DNA of 64,000 bases from Halomonas sp. CH40 (GTDB taxonomy: Bacteria; Pseudomonadota; Gammaproteobacteria; Pseudomonadales; Halomonadaceae). The notes under the pieces were generated by a model that made no database searches, had not been told where the DNA came from, and was given only the letters and a program-made list of their open reading frames with translations. Location of the stretch: NCBI GenBank assembly GCA_041875495.1, contig CP112982.1, positions 744,001-808,000 of the forward strand, given 5' to 3'. The translations under genes and the position numbers were made by a program. Of this stretch, positions 50,457 to 61,096 are shown piece after piece; the first letter of the stretch is position 1, and every line of letters starts with the position of its first letter.

Positions 50457-50624
50457 ATGGACAAGGGGAGGCAAGGACGCTCTCGAGCAGGATGCAACGG
50501 GATATACAGGTACGCCGGGTGATATAGGGGGTGTTGGCCCCGGCAGGGAATGTACCTGAGGATGTCAGGCATAGGGAATGCCTGTGGACATGCTGGGAGC
50601 GGGCGGCCTACGGGCCGCTTTTTT
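50457..50624 (+). ncRNA. rsmZ: RsmZ/CsrB-type regulatory RNA (CsrA antagonist)
   Basis: About 168 nt with ten GGA triplets (first bases at 50459, 50467, 50475, 50490, 50500, 50547, 50560, 50575, 50586 and 50596), the binding motif of CsrA/RsmA. One is presented ideally: a perfect 7-bp stem CAGGCAT/ATGCCTG (50566-50572 with 50578-50584) with loop AGGGA. A longer domain pairs CAGGTAC (50507-50513) with GTACCTG (50552-50558) and GCCGGG with CCCGGC inside it. It ends in a Rho-independent terminator. The GacA site about 177 bp upstream and the adjacent fdxA-mutS-pncC-recA order match Pseudomonas rsmZ. It should sequester the CsrA encoded at 60535. The 5' end is estimated. Confidence 0.85.
50603..50624 (+). 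terminator. Rho-independent terminator of RsmZ-like RNA
   Basis: GCGGCC and GGCCGC form a 6-bp stem with a TACG loop, directly followed by six T residues. It fixes the 3' end of the small RNA. Confidence 0.92.
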
Positions 50625-50769
50625 GTGCGCGTGATAAAAGCCTGGCTGACGCTTTCTTCAGGATGAGGCGGCACCCGAACGGCAATCTTGTTACCTGTTG
50701 GTATTGAACCTGTTGGTATTAAAACAGGGTGCCGCGCTGCTATCCGCTCATCTGATGTATAACGTCAGG

Positions 50770-51093
50770 CTAGCGTTCGAGCTTTTCCAGCTTGCCGGTC
50801 TTGCCATCCCACTCTTCTGCATCAGGTAGCGGGTCTTTTTTCTCGGCAATATTGGGCCACACCTCCGCCAGCTCGGCATTGAGTTCGATAAACTGCTCCT
50901 GGCCGTCGGGTAATTCATCCTCGGAAAAAATCGCCTCCGCAGGACATTCCGGCTCGCACAGGGCGCAGTCGATGCACTCATCAGGGTGAATGACGAGAAA
51001 GTTGGGGCCTTCGTAAAAACAGTCGACCGGGCAGACTTCCACGCAGTCGGTATATTTGCATTGAATGCAATTTTCGGTCACGACAAACGTCAT
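50770..51093 (-). CDS. fdxA: 7Fe ferredoxin FdxA
   Basis: A 107-residue ferredoxin with one 3Fe-4S and one 4Fe-4S cluster. The cysteine patterns are [17 protein letters not shown] and [12 protein letters not shown], with [10 protein letters not shown] between the halves, as in Pseudomonas/Azotobacter ferredoxin I. The C-terminal extension of about 40 acidic residues is typical of this type. The ATG at 51093 has AGAGGG about 9 nt upstream. It faces the small RNA, as fdxA faces rsmZ in Pseudomonas. Confidence 0.94.
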   Translation of the reverse strand: MTFVVTENCIQCKYTDCVEVCPVDCFYEGPNFLVIHPDECIDCALCEPECPAEAIFSEDELPDGQEQFIELNAELAEVWPNIAEKKDPLPDAEEWDGKTGKLEKLER

Positions 51094-51260
51094 CGCTAAT
51101 TCCCTCTTCAAGTGCTGGTTATGTCGTCAGGTGGCATACCCAGACTGGTTTAATAACATTTGGATATAAAATTCAGTTTTTATATAAATAAAGTGTTGTA
51201 TTTTAGAGGGTGACAGCCACTTGCGGCAAGTACCTGTCCCCTTGATAGGTAATTATTCTA

Positions 51261-53828
51261 TTACACCCGCTCCCGCCACTGATACAGCAGTTCAAGTGCC
51301 TGACGGGGCGTGAGTTCATCAATGGCCAGGTTTTCCAGGGCTTCTACTACCGGGTGGGGAGCCTGGGCAAAAAGATCATCCTGCAGCGGCGCTGTCTGTG
51401 TGCCTGCTGGGTTGGGCAAGGTTTCATTGTCACGCTTTTCAAGGCTGTGCAGGGTTTCCCTGGCGCGCTGAATAACGCTAGTGGGCACACCCGCCAGTTG
51501 GGCAACCTGCAGGCCGTAACTCTGGCTGGCGGGGCCAGGCTCAATGCGGTGCATGAAGATGATGCGGTCGCCGTGTTCAGTCGCTGTCAGGTGGATATTG
51601 GCCACGCTTTCGGCATGTTCCGGCAAGGCAGTCATTTCAAAGTAGTGGGTGGCAAACAGAGTCAAGGCACGCAGCTTGGCGAGGTGTTCAGCGCTGGCCC
51701 AGGCCAGCGAAAGGCCATCAAAGGTGCTGGTGCCCCGGCCAATCTCATCCATTAATACCAGGCTTTGCGAAGTGGCGTTATGCAGGATGTTGGCAGTTTC
51801 CGTCATTTCCACCATAAAGGTTGAACGCCCACCCGCCAGATCATCGGAGGAACCAATCCGCGTGAAGATACGGTCAACCGGGCCGATTTCTGCCGCATCG
51901 GCAGGTACAAAGCTGCCACAGTGGGCTAATAGGGTGATCAGTGCTGCCTGGCGCATGTAGGTGGATTTACCGCCCATATTGGGGCCGGTAATGATCAGCA
52001 TCGCCTGTTCCGGGTTGAGGCTGACATCGTTGGGCACAAAGGGCGTCTCACTGACCTGCTCAACCACCGGATGGCGCCCGGCGCGGATAGTGATGCCGGT
52101 GTCTTCCTTAAGCACTGGGCGCACCCAGTCCAGCGCATCGGCGCGCTCGGCAAAGGCGCACAGAACATCCAGTTCTGCCAGCGCGCGAGAGCTTGCCTGT
52201 AGTGCATGCAGATGGGTGTTGAGTTCATCCAGTAGGCGCTCATACAGCCATTTTTCACGGCTCAAGGCGCGGGATTTGGCGGATAGCGCCTTGTCTTCAA
52301 ACTCCTTAAGCTCAGGAATGATAAAGCGTTCGGCATTTTTAAGTGTTTGGCGGCGAATGTACTCGGCCGGTGCCTGTTGGGCCTGGGCGCGGGGGAGTTC
52401 GATAAAGTAGCCGTGTACCCGGTTGTAGCCAACCTTGAGGTGGCTAAGCCCGGTGCGCTCGCGCTCGCGGGTTTCCAGGGCAACCAGATAGTCGCCGGCG
52501 TTTTCGGCCAGACCGCGCTGTTCATCAAGCTCTTCATCAAAGCCTTTGGCAATCACGCCACCCTCGCGGATCACCACGGGTGGATTTTCAACAATAGCCC
52601 GCTGCAGGGTCTCGCTCAGCGCCGGATAAGGCTGAATATGGGAGCGCAGATGGTCAATGACGCTACCGCTGTCCACCTGGCTTAACAGCGTCTGCAGCTG
52701 TGGAAGGGTGGCTAGTGCATCGCGCAGCCTGGCCAGATCCCTTGGACGGGCGCTGTAGAGCGCCACCCGGGAAAGAATGCGTTCCACATCGCCGACGGCG
52801 TTCAGCGTTTCACGCAAGGCTTCATAGGCGACATCAAGCTGCAGCAGGGCAACCCCGGCCTGGCGGTCATGGATGATGTCACGCTGGCGCAGGGGACGAT
52901 TAAGCCAGCGTTTGAGCAGGCGTGAACCCATGGCGGTGGCGCAGGTATCGAGCACGCTGGCCAGGGTGTTGTCGCTGCCGCCGCCCAGATTGGTGTCGAT
53001 CTCCAGATTGCGCCGACTGGCGGCATCAATCACTACCGCATCGTCACGGTTTTCAACGCTGATCGAGGTGACGTGCGGCAGGCGAGAGCGCTGGGTGTCG
53101 CGGGCATAATCGACCAGGACGCCAGCGGCAATCAGGGCGGTGGTCAGGTGGGCACAGCCAAAGCCGCGCAGGTCCTGTACCTCAAACTGATCGCACAGGC
53201 TTCGGGTAGCACTTTCCAGGTTATACAGCCACTCCCCCTGGCGGCGTAGGCCGCGCTGGGCGGAAAGCGGCTCGGGCAGTGCGAGGTTTTCCGGCACCAA
53301 CAGTTCAGCCGGAGATAGCCGGGTCAGCTCGGCGAGCATCTCTTCGTCGCTTTCAAGCTCCAGAAGGCTGAAACGGCCGCTGGACAGCTCCAGCCAGGCA
53401 ATCCCCCATTTGGCCTGGTGAGGCGCAATGGCGGCCAGCACGTTATCGCGGCGGGCATCCAGCAGGGCTTCATCGTGCAAGGTGCCAGGCGTGACGATAC
53501 GTACTACCTTGCGCTCTACCGGGCCCTTGCTGGTGGCCGGGTCGCCAATCTGTTCGCAGATGGCGACAGATTCCCCTGCGCTGACCAGACGGGCCAGGTA
53601 GCCTTCTGCACTGTGAAAGGGGACGCCCGCCATGGGGATGGGTTGCCCGCCGGACTGGCCGCGCTGGGTAAGGGTGATGTCGAGAAGAGCCGCAGCGCGT
53701 TTGGCGTCATCAAAAAACAGCTCATAGAAATCCCCCATGCGGTAAAACAGCAAGACCTCGGGGTGTTCGCGTTTAATATTCAGGTATTGAGCAATCATCG
53801 GCGTGTTTGCCGGGCTAGTATTGGCCAT
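51261..53828 (-). CDS. mutS: DNA mismatch repair protein MutS
   Basis: An 855-residue mismatch sensor. [11 protein letters not shown] near the N-terminus contains the Phe-x-Glu that wedges into the mismatch; the C-terminal ATPase has Walker [10 protein letters not shown], the STFMVEM signature and [12 protein letters not shown], and the HTH helix of the dimer interface follows. The ATG at 53828 has AGGA about 7 nt upstream; a later methionine (MIAQYL) is possible but would cut the conserved start. No frameshift is seen, so mismatch repair should be intact. Confidence 0.96.
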   Translation of the reverse strand: MANTSPANTPMIAQYLNIKREHPEVLLFYRMGDFYELFFDDAKRAAALLDITLTQRGQSGGQPIPMAGVPFHSAEGYLARLVSAGESVAICEQIGDPATSKGPVERKVVRIVTPGTLHDEALLDARRDNVLAAIAPHQAKWGIAWLELSSGRFSLLELESDEEMLAELTRLSPAELLVPENLALPEPLSAQRGLRRQGEWLYNLESATRSLCDQFEVQDLRGFGCAHLTTALIAAGVLVDYARDTQRSRLPHVTSISVENRDDAVVIDAASRRNLEIDTNLGGGSDNTLASVLDTCATAMGSRLLKRWLNRPLRQRDIIHDRQAGVALLQLDVAYEALRETLNAVGDVERILSRVALYSARPRDLARLRDALATLPQLQTLLSQVDSGSVIDHLRSHIQPYPALSETLQRAIVENPPVVIREGGVIAKGFDEELDEQRGLAENAGDYLVALETRERERTGLSHLKVGYNRVHGYFIELPRAQAQQAPAEYIRRQTLKNAERFIIPELKEFEDKALSAKSRALSREKWLYERLLDELNTHLHALQASSRALAELDVLCAFAERADALDWVRPVLKEDTGITIRAGRHPVVEQVSETPFVPNDVSLNPEQAMLIITGPNMGGKSTYMRQAALITLLAHCGSFVPADAAEIGPVDRIFTRIGSSDDLAGGRSTFMVEMTETANILHNATSQSLVLMDEIGRGTSTFDGLSLAWASAEHLAKLRALTLFATHYFEMTALPEHAESVANIHLTATEHGDRIIFMHRIEPGPASQSYGLQVAQLAGVPTSVIQRARETLHSLEKRDNETLPNPAGTQTAPLQDDLFAQAPHPVVEALENLAIDELTPRQALELLYQWRERV

Positions 53829-53993
53829 GAGCGTCCTGAAATAAGCAGGGCGCAAGCTGTATACTGGCTTGCGCGCGGTTCCGTGAATTAGGTTCTACGC
53901 TTGAATGGGCAGCGCTTGGGCAGGCGGCCATTCTTTAGCCACGCAAAAGCCGCTATTCTACGCTGAAGTCATCACCGACATGAAGGAGTGAGC

Positions 53994-54506
53994 ATGGAGC
54001 CAAGCGTTGAAAGCCTGAAAAATCTGGATCTGACCTTGTTGGCGCAGCGGTTGGGTAAACTCTGCCAGCAGCACCAGCTTGAGATTGCCACGGCAGAATC
54101 CTGTACCGGTGGAGGTATTGCCAGTGCCATTACTGCCGTACCGGGAAGTTCGGCCTATTTTGCCACTGGCTATGTGACCTATTCCAATGCGGCGAAAACC
54201 CGTCTTTTGGGGGTAGAGAGTTCGGTGCTTGCCAGTGAAGGCGCGGTCAGTGAGGCCGTGGTCAAAGCCATGGTAGCTGGGGCCTGCCAGGAAAGCGGTG
54301 CTGACCTTGCCGTGGCCGTGAGCGGCGTGGCAGGCCCGGACGGCGGTAGCCCGGAAAAGCCCGTGGGCACCGTTTGGCTGGCATGGGGTGACCGGCAGGC
54401 CCAGCAGGCAGAATGCCTGCATTTCCCCGGCGACCGCCACGCGGTACGTGAACAGACGGTTCGCCAGGCCATGGCCACCTTGATCATGTCGATCAGTGAG
54501 CGGTGA
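53994..54506 (+). CDS. pncC: Nicotinamide-nucleotide amidohydrolase PncC (CinA C-terminal)
   Basis: A 170-residue single-domain CinA-C protein that deamidates nicotinamide mononucleotide. TAESCTGGGIASAIT, ATGYVTYSNAAKTRLLGV and AVAVSGVAGPDGGSPEKPVGTVW are the family blocks. There is no N-terminal molybdopterin-like domain, so it is the PncC form. AAGGAG precedes the ATG at 53994 by 5 nt. It lies between mutS and recA as in Pseudomonas. Confidence 0.93.
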   Translation: MEPSVESLKNLDLTLLAQRLGKLCQQHQLEIATAESCTGGGIASAITAVPGSSAYFATGYVTYSNAAKTRLLGVESSVLASEGAVSEAVVKAMVAGACQESGADLAVAVSGVAGPDGGSPEKPVGTVWLAWGDRQAQQAECLHFPGDRHAVREQTVRQAMATLIMSISER

Positions 54507-54561
54507 GCAGTGAATAATACGCGCCAGAGCATTTGTTTATGGTGTAAACTTTGGCATACTA

Positions 54562-54577
54562 CTGGCTAGTTATACAG
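54562..54577 (+). promoter_or_regulatory. LexA (SOS) box of recA
   Basis: CTGGCTAGTTATACAG keeps CTG-N10-CAG and 12 of 16 consensus positions, and ends 22 bp before the recA start. LexA bound here would repress recA until DNA damage. Confidence 0.8.
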
Positions 54578-54599
54578 CATCTTTATGAGGAGTTTTTAA

Positions 54600-55721
54600 A
54601 TGGCTCAGGACGAAAACCGCACCAAGGCGCTTAACGCAGCGCTCAGCCAGATTGACCGCCAATTCGGTAAAGGCACTGTTATGCGCCTGGGTGATACGCC
54701 CCGCGTGGTGATGCCGTCCGTGTCCACAGGCTCCTTGGGGCTGGATATCGCACTGGGCATCGGCGGTCTGCCGTTTGGCCGTGTCTGCGAAATATTCGGC
54801 CCGGAATCATCCGGTAAAACCACGCTGACGCTGTCGGTCATTGCCCAGGCGCAAAAGCAGGGCAAGGTATGCGCCTTTGTTGATGCCGAGCACGCCCTGG
54901 ATCCTAGCTACGCAGAAAAACTGGGCGTCAATCTTGATGATCTTCTGGTGTCTCAGCCGGATACCGGTGAACAGGCGCTGGAAATTACCGATATGCTGGT
55001 TCGTTCCGGCGGCGTCGATGTGATTGTCATCGACTCGGTAGCGGCCTTGACGCCAAGGGCTGAAATTGAAGGCGAGATGGGGGATTCCCACGTCGGTTTG
55101 CAAGCCCGTTTGATGTCTCAGGCGCTGCGCAAGATTACCGGCAACATCAAGAACGCCAACTGTCTGGTGGTGTTTATCAACCAGATTCGCATGAAAATCG
55201 GCGTCATGTTTGGTTCACCCGAAACAACTACCGGCGGTAATGCGCTGAAGTTCTATGCCAGCGTCCGTCTGGATATCCGGCGTACCGGCTCGGTCAAGTC
55301 AGGCGATGAAGTGACCGGTAATGAAACCCGCGTCAAAGTGGTGAAAAACAAGGTGGCGCCGCCGTTCAAGCAGGCTGAATTCCAGATTCTCTATGGCAAG
55401 GGTATCTACCATGCTGGTGAGGTGATTGATCTGGGCGTACAGTGCAATCTGGTCGATAAAGCCGGTGCCTGGTACAGCTACAAAGGCAAGAAAATTGGTC
55501 AGGGTAAGGCTAATTCCGCCCAGTATCTGGAAGACCACCCGGATATCATGGAAGAAATTGAAAGCCAGATCCGTGGCCAGTTGCTGGCACCGCCTGAGCC
55601 TAAGGACAAAGACAAGGAAGAGGCGCCCGAGAAAGAAAAAGCCAGCAGTAAAAAAGGCGCAAAGGCAGCGGCTGCCACTGATGACACGGCTTTTGAGCCC
55701 GATAGCGGCGATTTGCTGTAA
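54600..55721 (+). CDS. recA: Recombinase RecA
   Basis: A 373-residue recombinase that forms filaments on single-stranded DNA and triggers LexA cleavage. Walker A is GPESSGKTT, Walker [13 protein letters not shown], and the L1/L2 DNA loops with [10 protein letters not shown] and [30 protein letters not shown] are perfectly recognisable. The C-terminal tail (about the last 45 residues) is long and rich in Lys, Glu and Ala. A LexA box precedes it and recX follows after 3 bp. Confidence 0.98.
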   Translation: MAQDENRTKALNAALSQIDRQFGKGTVMRLGDTPRVVMPSVSTGSLGLDIALGIGGLPFGRVCEIFGPESSGKTTLTLSVIAQAQKQGKVCAFVDAEHALDPSYAEKLGVNLDDLLVSQPDTGEQALEITDMLVRSGGVDVIVIDSVAALTPRAEIEGEMGDSHVGLQARLMSQALRKITGNIKNANCLVVFINQIRMKIGVMFGSPETTTGGNALKFYASVRLDIRRTGSVKSGDEVTGNETRVKVVKNKVAPPFKQAEFQILYGKGIYHAGEVIDLGVQCNLVDKAGAWYSYKGKKIGQGKANSAQYLEDHPDIMEEIESQIRGQLLAPPEPKDKDKEEAPEKEKASSKKGAKAAAATDDTAFEPDSGDLL

Positions 55722-55724
55722 TTT

Positions 55725-56186
55725 ATGGCATGGGGCAAAGAACCGCCTTCACCGCGTGAAATGGCCATCGCCCTGTTGGCTCGGCGCGAGTACTCGCGCG
55801 CCGAGCTGGCAACACGTCTGCAGGCCAAGCAGGTGCCTGCGGATGAAATCGACGTTTGCCTGGACGAGCTGGCCGAAAAAGGCTGGCAGTCAGACGCGCG
55901 TTTTGCGGCCAGCTTCATACGCACACGCGTACTGCGCGGTCAGGGCTGGCGGCGCATTGAAAATGACCTTCGCCAGCGTGGGGTTGATGGCGAGATTATC
56001 CGTGCAGCGCTGGATGATGTGGTTGAGCAGGAAGCCATTGACTGGTTTGAGCTGGCCCGTGACGTGCTGGTAAGGCGTTTCGACTCGCCCGGTCAAACGC
56101 CCAAGGAGCGTGCCAAGCGCGAGCGTTTTCTGTTGGGGCGTGGCTTTGACTTTGAGCAGATCCGCTATGCGCTATCCTGCCTGTGA
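55725..56186 (+). CDS. recX: Regulatory protein RecX
   Basis: A 153-residue helical protein that caps and limits RecA filaments. Three repeats of the RecX three-helix unit are seen, with MAIALLARREYSRAELATRL, LAEKGWQSDARFAASFIRTR and RGFDFEQIRYAL. It starts 3 bp after recA, so it is co-transcribed and SOS-induced. Length is normal. Confidence 0.92.
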   Translation: MAWGKEPPSPREMAIALLARREYSRAELATRLQAKQVPADEIDVCLDELAEKGWQSDARFAASFIRTRVLRGQGWRRIENDLRQRGVDGEIIRAALDDVVEQEAIDWFELARDVLVRRFDSPGQTPKERAKRERFLLGRGFDFEQIRYALSCL

Positions 56187-56217
56187 TGCGTTTGTAAGAT
56201 CTTCCGCTTATCTTTTT

Positions 56218-56254
56218 GAAAACCCCTTCGAAAACCCTGTTTAAGGGGGTTTTC
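56218..56254 (+). terminator. Terminator after recA-recX
   Basis: GAAAACCCC (56218-56226) can pair with GGGGTTTTC (56246-56254), and an inner GAAAACCC at 56230 can use the same right arm, giving alternative stems; no long T-run follows. A transcript end for recAX is likely but of moderate strength. Confidence 0.5.
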
Positions 56255-56299
56255 AATGCCTTCTCACTCGCTGCCGCTTTAGTCGTTTGACAACTACGC

Positions 56300-56305
56300 T
56301 ATAAT
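56300..56305 (+). promoter_or_regulatory. -10 element of alaS promoter
   Basis: A perfect TATAAT lies 75 bp before the alaS start, with a weak -35-like TTTAGT 16 bp upstream. It is the only clear promoter motif in the gap after recX. Confidence 0.5.
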
Positions 56306-56379
56306 GGCGTTTTTGCGACCCCGTTGGGTAGCGGTTAAAGCGCCCTGGGGCATCACGCCATCTCGTTAACGGATACCCT

Positions 56380-58989
56380 ATGAAAAGCGCAGCGATCAGA
56401 CAGGCCTTTCTTGACTATTTTGAACACCACGGACACACCCCGGTAGCCTCCAGTTCATTGGTGCCGGACAACGACCCGACCTTGCTGTTTACTAACGCTG
56501 GCATGGTGCCGTTCAAGGATGTCTTCCTGGGACGTGACCCGCGCCCCTATGTGCGCGCCGTGTCGGCACAGCGCTGTGTGCGGGCTGGCGGTAAGCATAA
56601 CGATCTGGATAACGTTGGCTATACTGCGCGCCATCATACGTTTTTCGAGATGCTCGGTAACTTCAGCTTTGGCGACTACTTCAAGCGTGACGCCATCAGC
56701 TTTGCCTGGAACTTTCTGACCCAGACATTAGGGCTGCCGAAGGAAAAGCTCTGGGTAACCGTTCATATCAGTGATGACGAAGCAGAAAAAATCTGGAAGG
56801 ACGAGATAGGCATTGATCCTGAACGCTTCTCCAAGCTGGATGAAGATAATTTCTGGCAAATGGGTGATACCGGCCCTTGCGGGCCAAGCTCAGAGATTTT
56901 CTATGATCATGGGCCTGAGGTCTGGGGCGGCCCGCCGGGAAGCCCGGAAGAAGACGGCGATCGCTATATCGAGATCTGGAATCTGGTGTTCATGCAGTTT
57001 GACCGCGATGCGGCAGGCAATATGAACCCGCTTCCCAAGCCGTCGATTGACACCGGAATGGGGCTTGAGCGCGTGGCGGCGGTATTGCAAGGCGTTCACT
57101 CCAACTATGAGATTGATCTCTTCCAGAACCTGCTCAAGGCAGCGGCACAGGCAACGGGTCATGCGGATATCTCGACACCATCGCTGCGCGTGATTGCCGA
57201 TCACATTCGCTCCTGTGCATTTCTGATTACCGATGGCGTCCTGCCTTCCAACGAAGGCCGGGGCTATGTGCTGCGGCGGATTATCCGTCGGGCGGTGCGT
57301 CATGGCCACAAGCTGGGGGCAAACGAGCCGTTTTTCCATACTCTGGTGGAAGCTCTGGACGCAGAAATGGGCGATGCCTACCCGGAACTGCGCGAGGCCA
57401 AGGCGCAGATTGCGCGTATTCTACTCAAGGAAGAGGAGCAGTTTGCACGGACGCTGGATCATGGTATGGGGCTATTGGAAGCCGCTCTTGATGAACTCGA
57501 CGGCAAGGTGCTGCCTGGCGCGACCGTGTTCAAACTGTATGACACCTATGGTTTCCCCTATGACCTGACCGCTGATGTCTGCCGTGAGCGGGATGTCACC
57601 CTGGATGAAGACGGTTTCCAACGCGAGCTCAACGCCCAGCGTGAGCGCGCCCGTGCCGCCAGTCAGTTTGGTGCCGATTACAGCGCCACGCTGGAGCTGG
57701 AGGGTGAAACCACCTTCAGTGGCTATGATCAGCTGGAAGACGACACCCGGGTGACGGCGCTTGTTGATCATCAGGGTAACGAGCTGGCGGCTCTTGAAGC
57801 GGGGCAAAAAGGGATTGTCGTGCTTGAGCGCACGCCTTTCTATGGCGAGTCGGGCGGTCAGGTGGGCGATACCGGCTACCTGCACTTTGCCGATGGGCGT
57901 TTTCAGGTGACTGATACCCAGAAGCAGAGCGGCCATCACCTGCATCACGGCGTCATGCTGGAAGGCACGCTTAATGTAGGCAGTCAGGTTCATCCTCAGG
58001 TGGATGCTTCGCTGCGGGCTGCGACTGTGCGTAATCACTCGGCCACTCACCTGCTGCACAAGGCATTGCGCATGGTGCTGGGTGACCACGTTCAGCAGAA
58101 AGGCTCGCTGGTGACCGCTGAGCGCCTACGCTTTGACTTCAGCCACTTTGAGCCAATGACGGCGGAGCAGCTCAAGGAAGTCGAGCGGCTGGTGAATGAG
58201 CAGATATTGGCCAACGCACCGACCAAAACCGAACAGATGACCTTGGACGAAGCCAAGGCCAAAGGCGCCGCCGCGCTGTTTGAAGCCAAATATGCGGATA
58301 ATGTACGCGTGCTCACCATTGGCGCCGATGATTTCTCAATTGAACTGTGTGGTGGCACCCATGTGTCGCGCAGCGGCGATATTGGCTGTTGCCATGTGGT
58401 ATCAGAAGCAGGTATTGCCTCGGGTGTGCGGCGTATTGAAGCGATCACCGGCGAAAATGCACTGGAATATTTCTATCAGCAGGAGGCGCGCGTTCAGCAT
58501 GTAGGGGAGCGTCTCAAAGTCAAGCCGGAGCAGGTGGAAGCGCGGGTTGACGCCTTGCTTGAGCGCAACCGTCAGTTGGAAAAACAGCTTGAGCAGCTAA
58601 ACGCCAAACTGGCCAGTGCGGCAGGCAGCGATATGCTGGCACAGGCGCAGGATATCAAGGGCGTTAAATTGATAGCGACCCAGCTGGAAAACGTGGCTGG
58701 CAAGGAATTGCGCAACGTGATGGATCAGCTTAAAAACAAGCTGGGTTCAGGCGTTATCGTACTCGGTGTAGCTGACAGGCAAGCGTCTAAAGTCAGCCTG
58801 ATTGTGGGTGTGACCGAGGATCTAACGGGCAGTATCAAGGCGGGTGAGCTGGTCAATCACGTTGCCTCCCAGGTAGGAGGTAAAGGCGGCGGTCGTGCTG
58901 ATATGGCGCAGGCGGGTGGTAGCCAGCCGGATGCCTTGCCTGAGGCCTTGAAGAGTGTTTCCAGTTGGCTGGAAAACAAGCTGGATTAA
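56380..58989 (+). CDS. alaS: Alanyl-tRNA synthetase
   Basis: An 869-residue class II synthetase. The aminoacylation domain opens the chain ([40 protein letters not shown]); the editing domain has the zinc residues in NHSATHLLH and [13 protein letters not shown]; the C-terminal C-Ala domain has [15 protein letters not shown]. It clears misacylated Ser and Gly from tRNA-Ala. No strong ribosome-binding site precedes the ATG. Confidence 0.97.
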   Translation: MKSAAIRQAFLDYFEHHGHTPVASSSLVPDNDPTLLFTNAGMVPFKDVFLGRDPRPYVRAVSAQRCVRAGGKHNDLDNVGYTARHHTFFEMLGNFSFGDYFKRDAISFAWNFLTQTLGLPKEKLWVTVHISDDEAEKIWKDEIGIDPERFSKLDEDNFWQMGDTGPCGPSSEIFYDHGPEVWGGPPGSPEEDGDRYIEIWNLVFMQFDRDAAGNMNPLPKPSIDTGMGLERVAAVLQGVHSNYEIDLFQNLLKAAAQATGHADISTPSLRVIADHIRSCAFLITDGVLPSNEGRGYVLRRIIRRAVRHGHKLGANEPFFHTLVEALDAEMGDAYPELREAKAQIARILLKEEEQFARTLDHGMGLLEAALDELDGKVLPGATVFKLYDTYGFPYDLTADVCRERDVTLDEDGFQRELNAQRERARAASQFGADYSATLELEGETTFSGYDQLEDDTRVTALVDHQGNELAALEAGQKGIVVLERTPFYGESGGQVGDTGYLHFADGRFQVTDTQKQSGHHLHHGVMLEGTLNVGSQVHPQVDASLRAATVRNHSATHLLHKALRMVLGDHVQQKGSLVTAERLRFDFSHFEPMTAEQLKEVERLVNEQILANAPTKTEQMTLDEAKAKGAAALFEAKYADNVRVLTIGADDFSIELCGGTHVSRSGDIGCCHVVSEAGIASGVRRIEAITGENALEYFYQQEARVQHVGERLKVKPEQVEARVDALLERNRQLEKQLEQLNAKLASAAGSDMLAQAQDIKGVKLIATQLENVAGKELRNVMDQLKNKLGSGVIVLGVADRQASKVSLIVGVTEDLTGSIKAGELVNHVASQVGGKGGGRADMAQAGGSQPDALPEALKSVSSWLENKLD

Positions 58990-58993
58990 TAAG

Positions 58994-59023
58994 AGGCCGG
59001 TGACATTCATGTTACCGGCCTTT
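58994..59023 (+). terminator. Terminator after alaS
   Basis: AGGCCGGT and ACCGGCCT make an 8-bp stem that can extend inward through a G-U pair, followed by TTTAT. It separates alaS from lysC. Confidence 0.8.
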
Positions 59024-59092
59024 ATAGTTACGGCTATAAAAGCTTTTTAACACTTCATACTTCATTTCCGAACGCAACAGGAAAACTCCTAT

Positions 59093-60343
59093 ATGGCACT
59101 TTACGTTCAGAAGTTTGGCGGTACCTCGGTGGGCTCTGTCGAGCGCATCAAGGCCGTGGCAGAAAAGGTAAAAGGTTTTCGTGATCAAGGGCATCAGGTA
59201 GTGGTGGTGGTATCGGCCATGAGCGGTGAGACTAACCGTCTGACCGATATGGCAACGGCGCTTAACAGTGACCCTTCACCGCGCGAAATGGATATGCTGC
59301 TCTCAACCGGCGAGCAGGTGACCATTTCTTTGCTCGCCATGGCCTTGCAGAGCCTGGGGGTGCCGGCTACTTCGCACACCGGGGCGCAGGTGGGTATCCA
59401 TACCGATAAAGCCTATACCAAGGCGCGCATCCAGCGCATTGAGACCGATGATCTACGCGAAGATCTGGATGATGGCAAGGTGGTAGTGGTGGCCGGTTTC
59501 CAGGGGGTCGATGAGGAAGGCAACATCACCACGCTTGGCCGCGGTGGCTCCGATACCACTGGGGTGGCGCTGGCGGCCGCGCTGAATGCCGATGAATGCC
59601 AGATCTATACCGATGTTGACGGCGTTTATACCACCGACCCGCGCGTGTGTTCCAAGGCTCAGCGCCTGGAAAGGATCACGGTGGAAGAAATGCTCGAACT
59701 GGCAAGCCTGGGTTCCAAGGTGTTGCAGATTCGTGCGGTGGAATTCGCCGGTAAATACAACGTTCCCCTGCGGGTGCTGTCGAGCTTTGAAGACGGCCCC
59801 GGTACGCTTATTGTTGCAGACTCTGACCAAGACGAGGACTCCATGGAAGAACCGCTGATCTCCGGTATCGCTTTTACCAAGAATGAAGCCAAACTGACGC
59901 TTTTGAATACGCCCGATGTGCCGGGTGTTGCCTCACGCATTCTGGGGCCGATTGCGGACGCCAATATCGAAGTCGATATGATTGTCCAGAACGTAGCGCC
60001 TGCAGGCGATTACACTGACTTCACCTTTACCGTTGCCAAGGGTGACTACAAGGCTACCAAGCGTATCCTGGAAGAGACGGTAATGCCTGATCTTGGCGGC
60101 GGTGAGCTGCGTGGCGATGACAATATTGCCAAGGTTTCACTGGTCGGGGTTGGCATGCGTTCACATGCCGGGGTTGCTTCCAAGATGTTCCGCGTGTTGG
60201 CCGATGAAAACGTCAACATTCGCATGGTCTCAACGTCAGAAATCAAGATCTCTGTTGTGATCGACGAAAAGCATATGGAGCTGGCGGTTCAGGCGCTTCA
60301 CGACGCTTTTGGTTTGAGCAAATCTGATATCGAATCCGAGTAA
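59093..60343 (+). CDS. lysC: Aspartokinase with ACT domains
   Basis: A 416-residue aspartate kinase, first step to lysine, threonine and methionine. The kinase domain opens VQKFGGTSVGSVERIK and has GRGGSDTTGVALAAAL and YTDVDGVYTTDPR; two ACT regulatory domains (from about residue 265) should bind lysine/threonine. An in-frame ATG at 59843 (Met251) with GAGGA 4 nt upstream matches the internal start that gives the beta subunit in alpha2beta2 aspartokinases. Location between alaS and csrA matches Pseudomonas. Confidence 0.95.
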   Translation: MALYVQKFGGTSVGSVERIKAVAEKVKGFRDQGHQVVVVVSAMSGETNRLTDMATALNSDPSPREMDMLLSTGEQVTISLLAMALQSLGVPATSHTGAQVGIHTDKAYTKARIQRIETDDLREDLDDGKVVVVAGFQGVDEEGNITTLGRGGSDTTGVALAAALNADECQIYTDVDGVYTTDPRVCSKAQRLERITVEEMLELASLGSKVLQIRAVEFAGKYNVPLRVLSSFEDGPGTLIVADSDQDEDSMEEPLISGIAFTKNEAKLTLLNTPDVPGVASRILGPIADANIEVDMIVQNVAPAGDYTDFTFTVAKGDYKATKRILEETVMPDLGGGELRGDDNIAKVSLVGVGMRSHAGVASKMFRVLADENVNIRMVSTSEIKISVVIDEKHMELAVQALHDAFGLSKSDIESE

Positions 60344-60534
60344 TTCGAGCCGTCTGATTTGCCAGCTGACAGGAAGCTCGTTGCTGCAAGGTAATGAGCT
60401 TCCTTTCATCGCGGGCTTGATGTGTTATATTTGTTGTACCAAAAGTGAAATAACGTGTCATGCCCGTAGAGGGTTTCGTATTTCGCTGGTGGATATCCCG
60501 TTGCATATAAAAACGTCTGAGAAGGAGATCAGCC

Positions 60535-60723
60535 ATGCTCATTTTGACCCGCCGAGTCGGCGAAACCCTTATGATTGGTGATGACATTACAGTCACTGTG
60601 CTGGGTGTCAAAGGCAACCAGGTGCGAATCGGTGTGAATGCACCAAAGGATGTTTCTGTCCATCGTGAAGAAATATACCAGCGCATCCAGCGTGAACGTT
60701 CAGCCGACGTGAGCGATGAATAA
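60535..60723 (+). CDS. csrA: Carbon storage regulator CsrA/RsmA
   Basis: A 62-residue dimeric RNA-binding protein that controls translation and stability of mRNAs carrying GGA near the ribosome site. It opens [20 protein letters not shown] and has [19 protein letters not shown]; the RNA-contacting Leu4 and Arg44 positions are conserved. AAGGAG lies 8 nt before the ATG, itself a potential CsrA site, and another GGA (GTGGATAT) is in the leader, so autoregulation is plausible. Its likely antagonist RNA lies at 50457-50624. Confidence 0.97.
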   Translation: MLILTRRVGETLMIGDDITVTVLGVKGNQVRIGVNAPKDVSVHREEIYQRIQRERSADVSDE

Positions 60724-60929
60724 ATCGATGCTGATTTGTTCGCAGGGTTGGAAGTTGTTGTGACATGCGGTTGTGAAACGCTGTTATTCAGCAGTGTTTT
60801 AAAAAAGGAGTGGGCGGGTCGTATGGAATACACGTCAAGTGTCTTCCTGGGTTAAGGCGCAATTGGCCTTGCCAGCGGCGAAGTTAACGTCCACTCTCGC
60901 ATGAAAACTGAAAAAAATTGTCATAAGTC

Positions 60930-60958
60930 TGGACAAGGCGCAGTAAAATCGGTAATAT
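60930..60958 (+). promoter_or_regulatory. Promoter of the tRNA cluster
   Basis: TGGACA (60930-60935) and TAATAT (60953-60958) are 17 bp apart. A GC-rich stretch (CGCGCC) follows the -10, typical of stable-RNA promoters under stringent control. Transcription should begin about 10 bp before the tRNA-Ser gene. Confidence 0.65.
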
Positions 60959-60975
60959 TCGCGCCGTGCCGTTAA

Positions 60976-61068
60976 GGAGAGGTGGCCGAGTGGCTGAAGG
61001 CGCTCCCCTGCTAAGGGAGTATAGGGTTTATAGCCCTATCGAGGGTTCGAATCCCTCTCTCTCCGCCA
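60976..61068 (+). tRNA. serV: tRNA-Ser (GCT)
   Basis: A 93-nt tRNA with encoded CCA. Acceptor GGAGAGG pairs with TCTCTCC (one G-U), anticodon stem CTCCC/GGGAG holds GCT at 61010-61012, a long variable arm (TATAGGGTTTATAGCCCTATC) marks it as serine, and the T-arm is GAGGG-TTCGAAT-CCCTC. Confidence 0.95.
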
Positions 61069-61096
61069 CATGGCACAGTTCAGGTTAGACAAATGT

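Noticed and set aside
56195..56212. TGTAAG followed by CTTATC, reminiscent of a GacA site
   Set aside because: The spacer is 8 nt instead of 6 and the right half is CTTATC, so the symmetry of the real site is missing; it lies just after recX with no RNA downstream.
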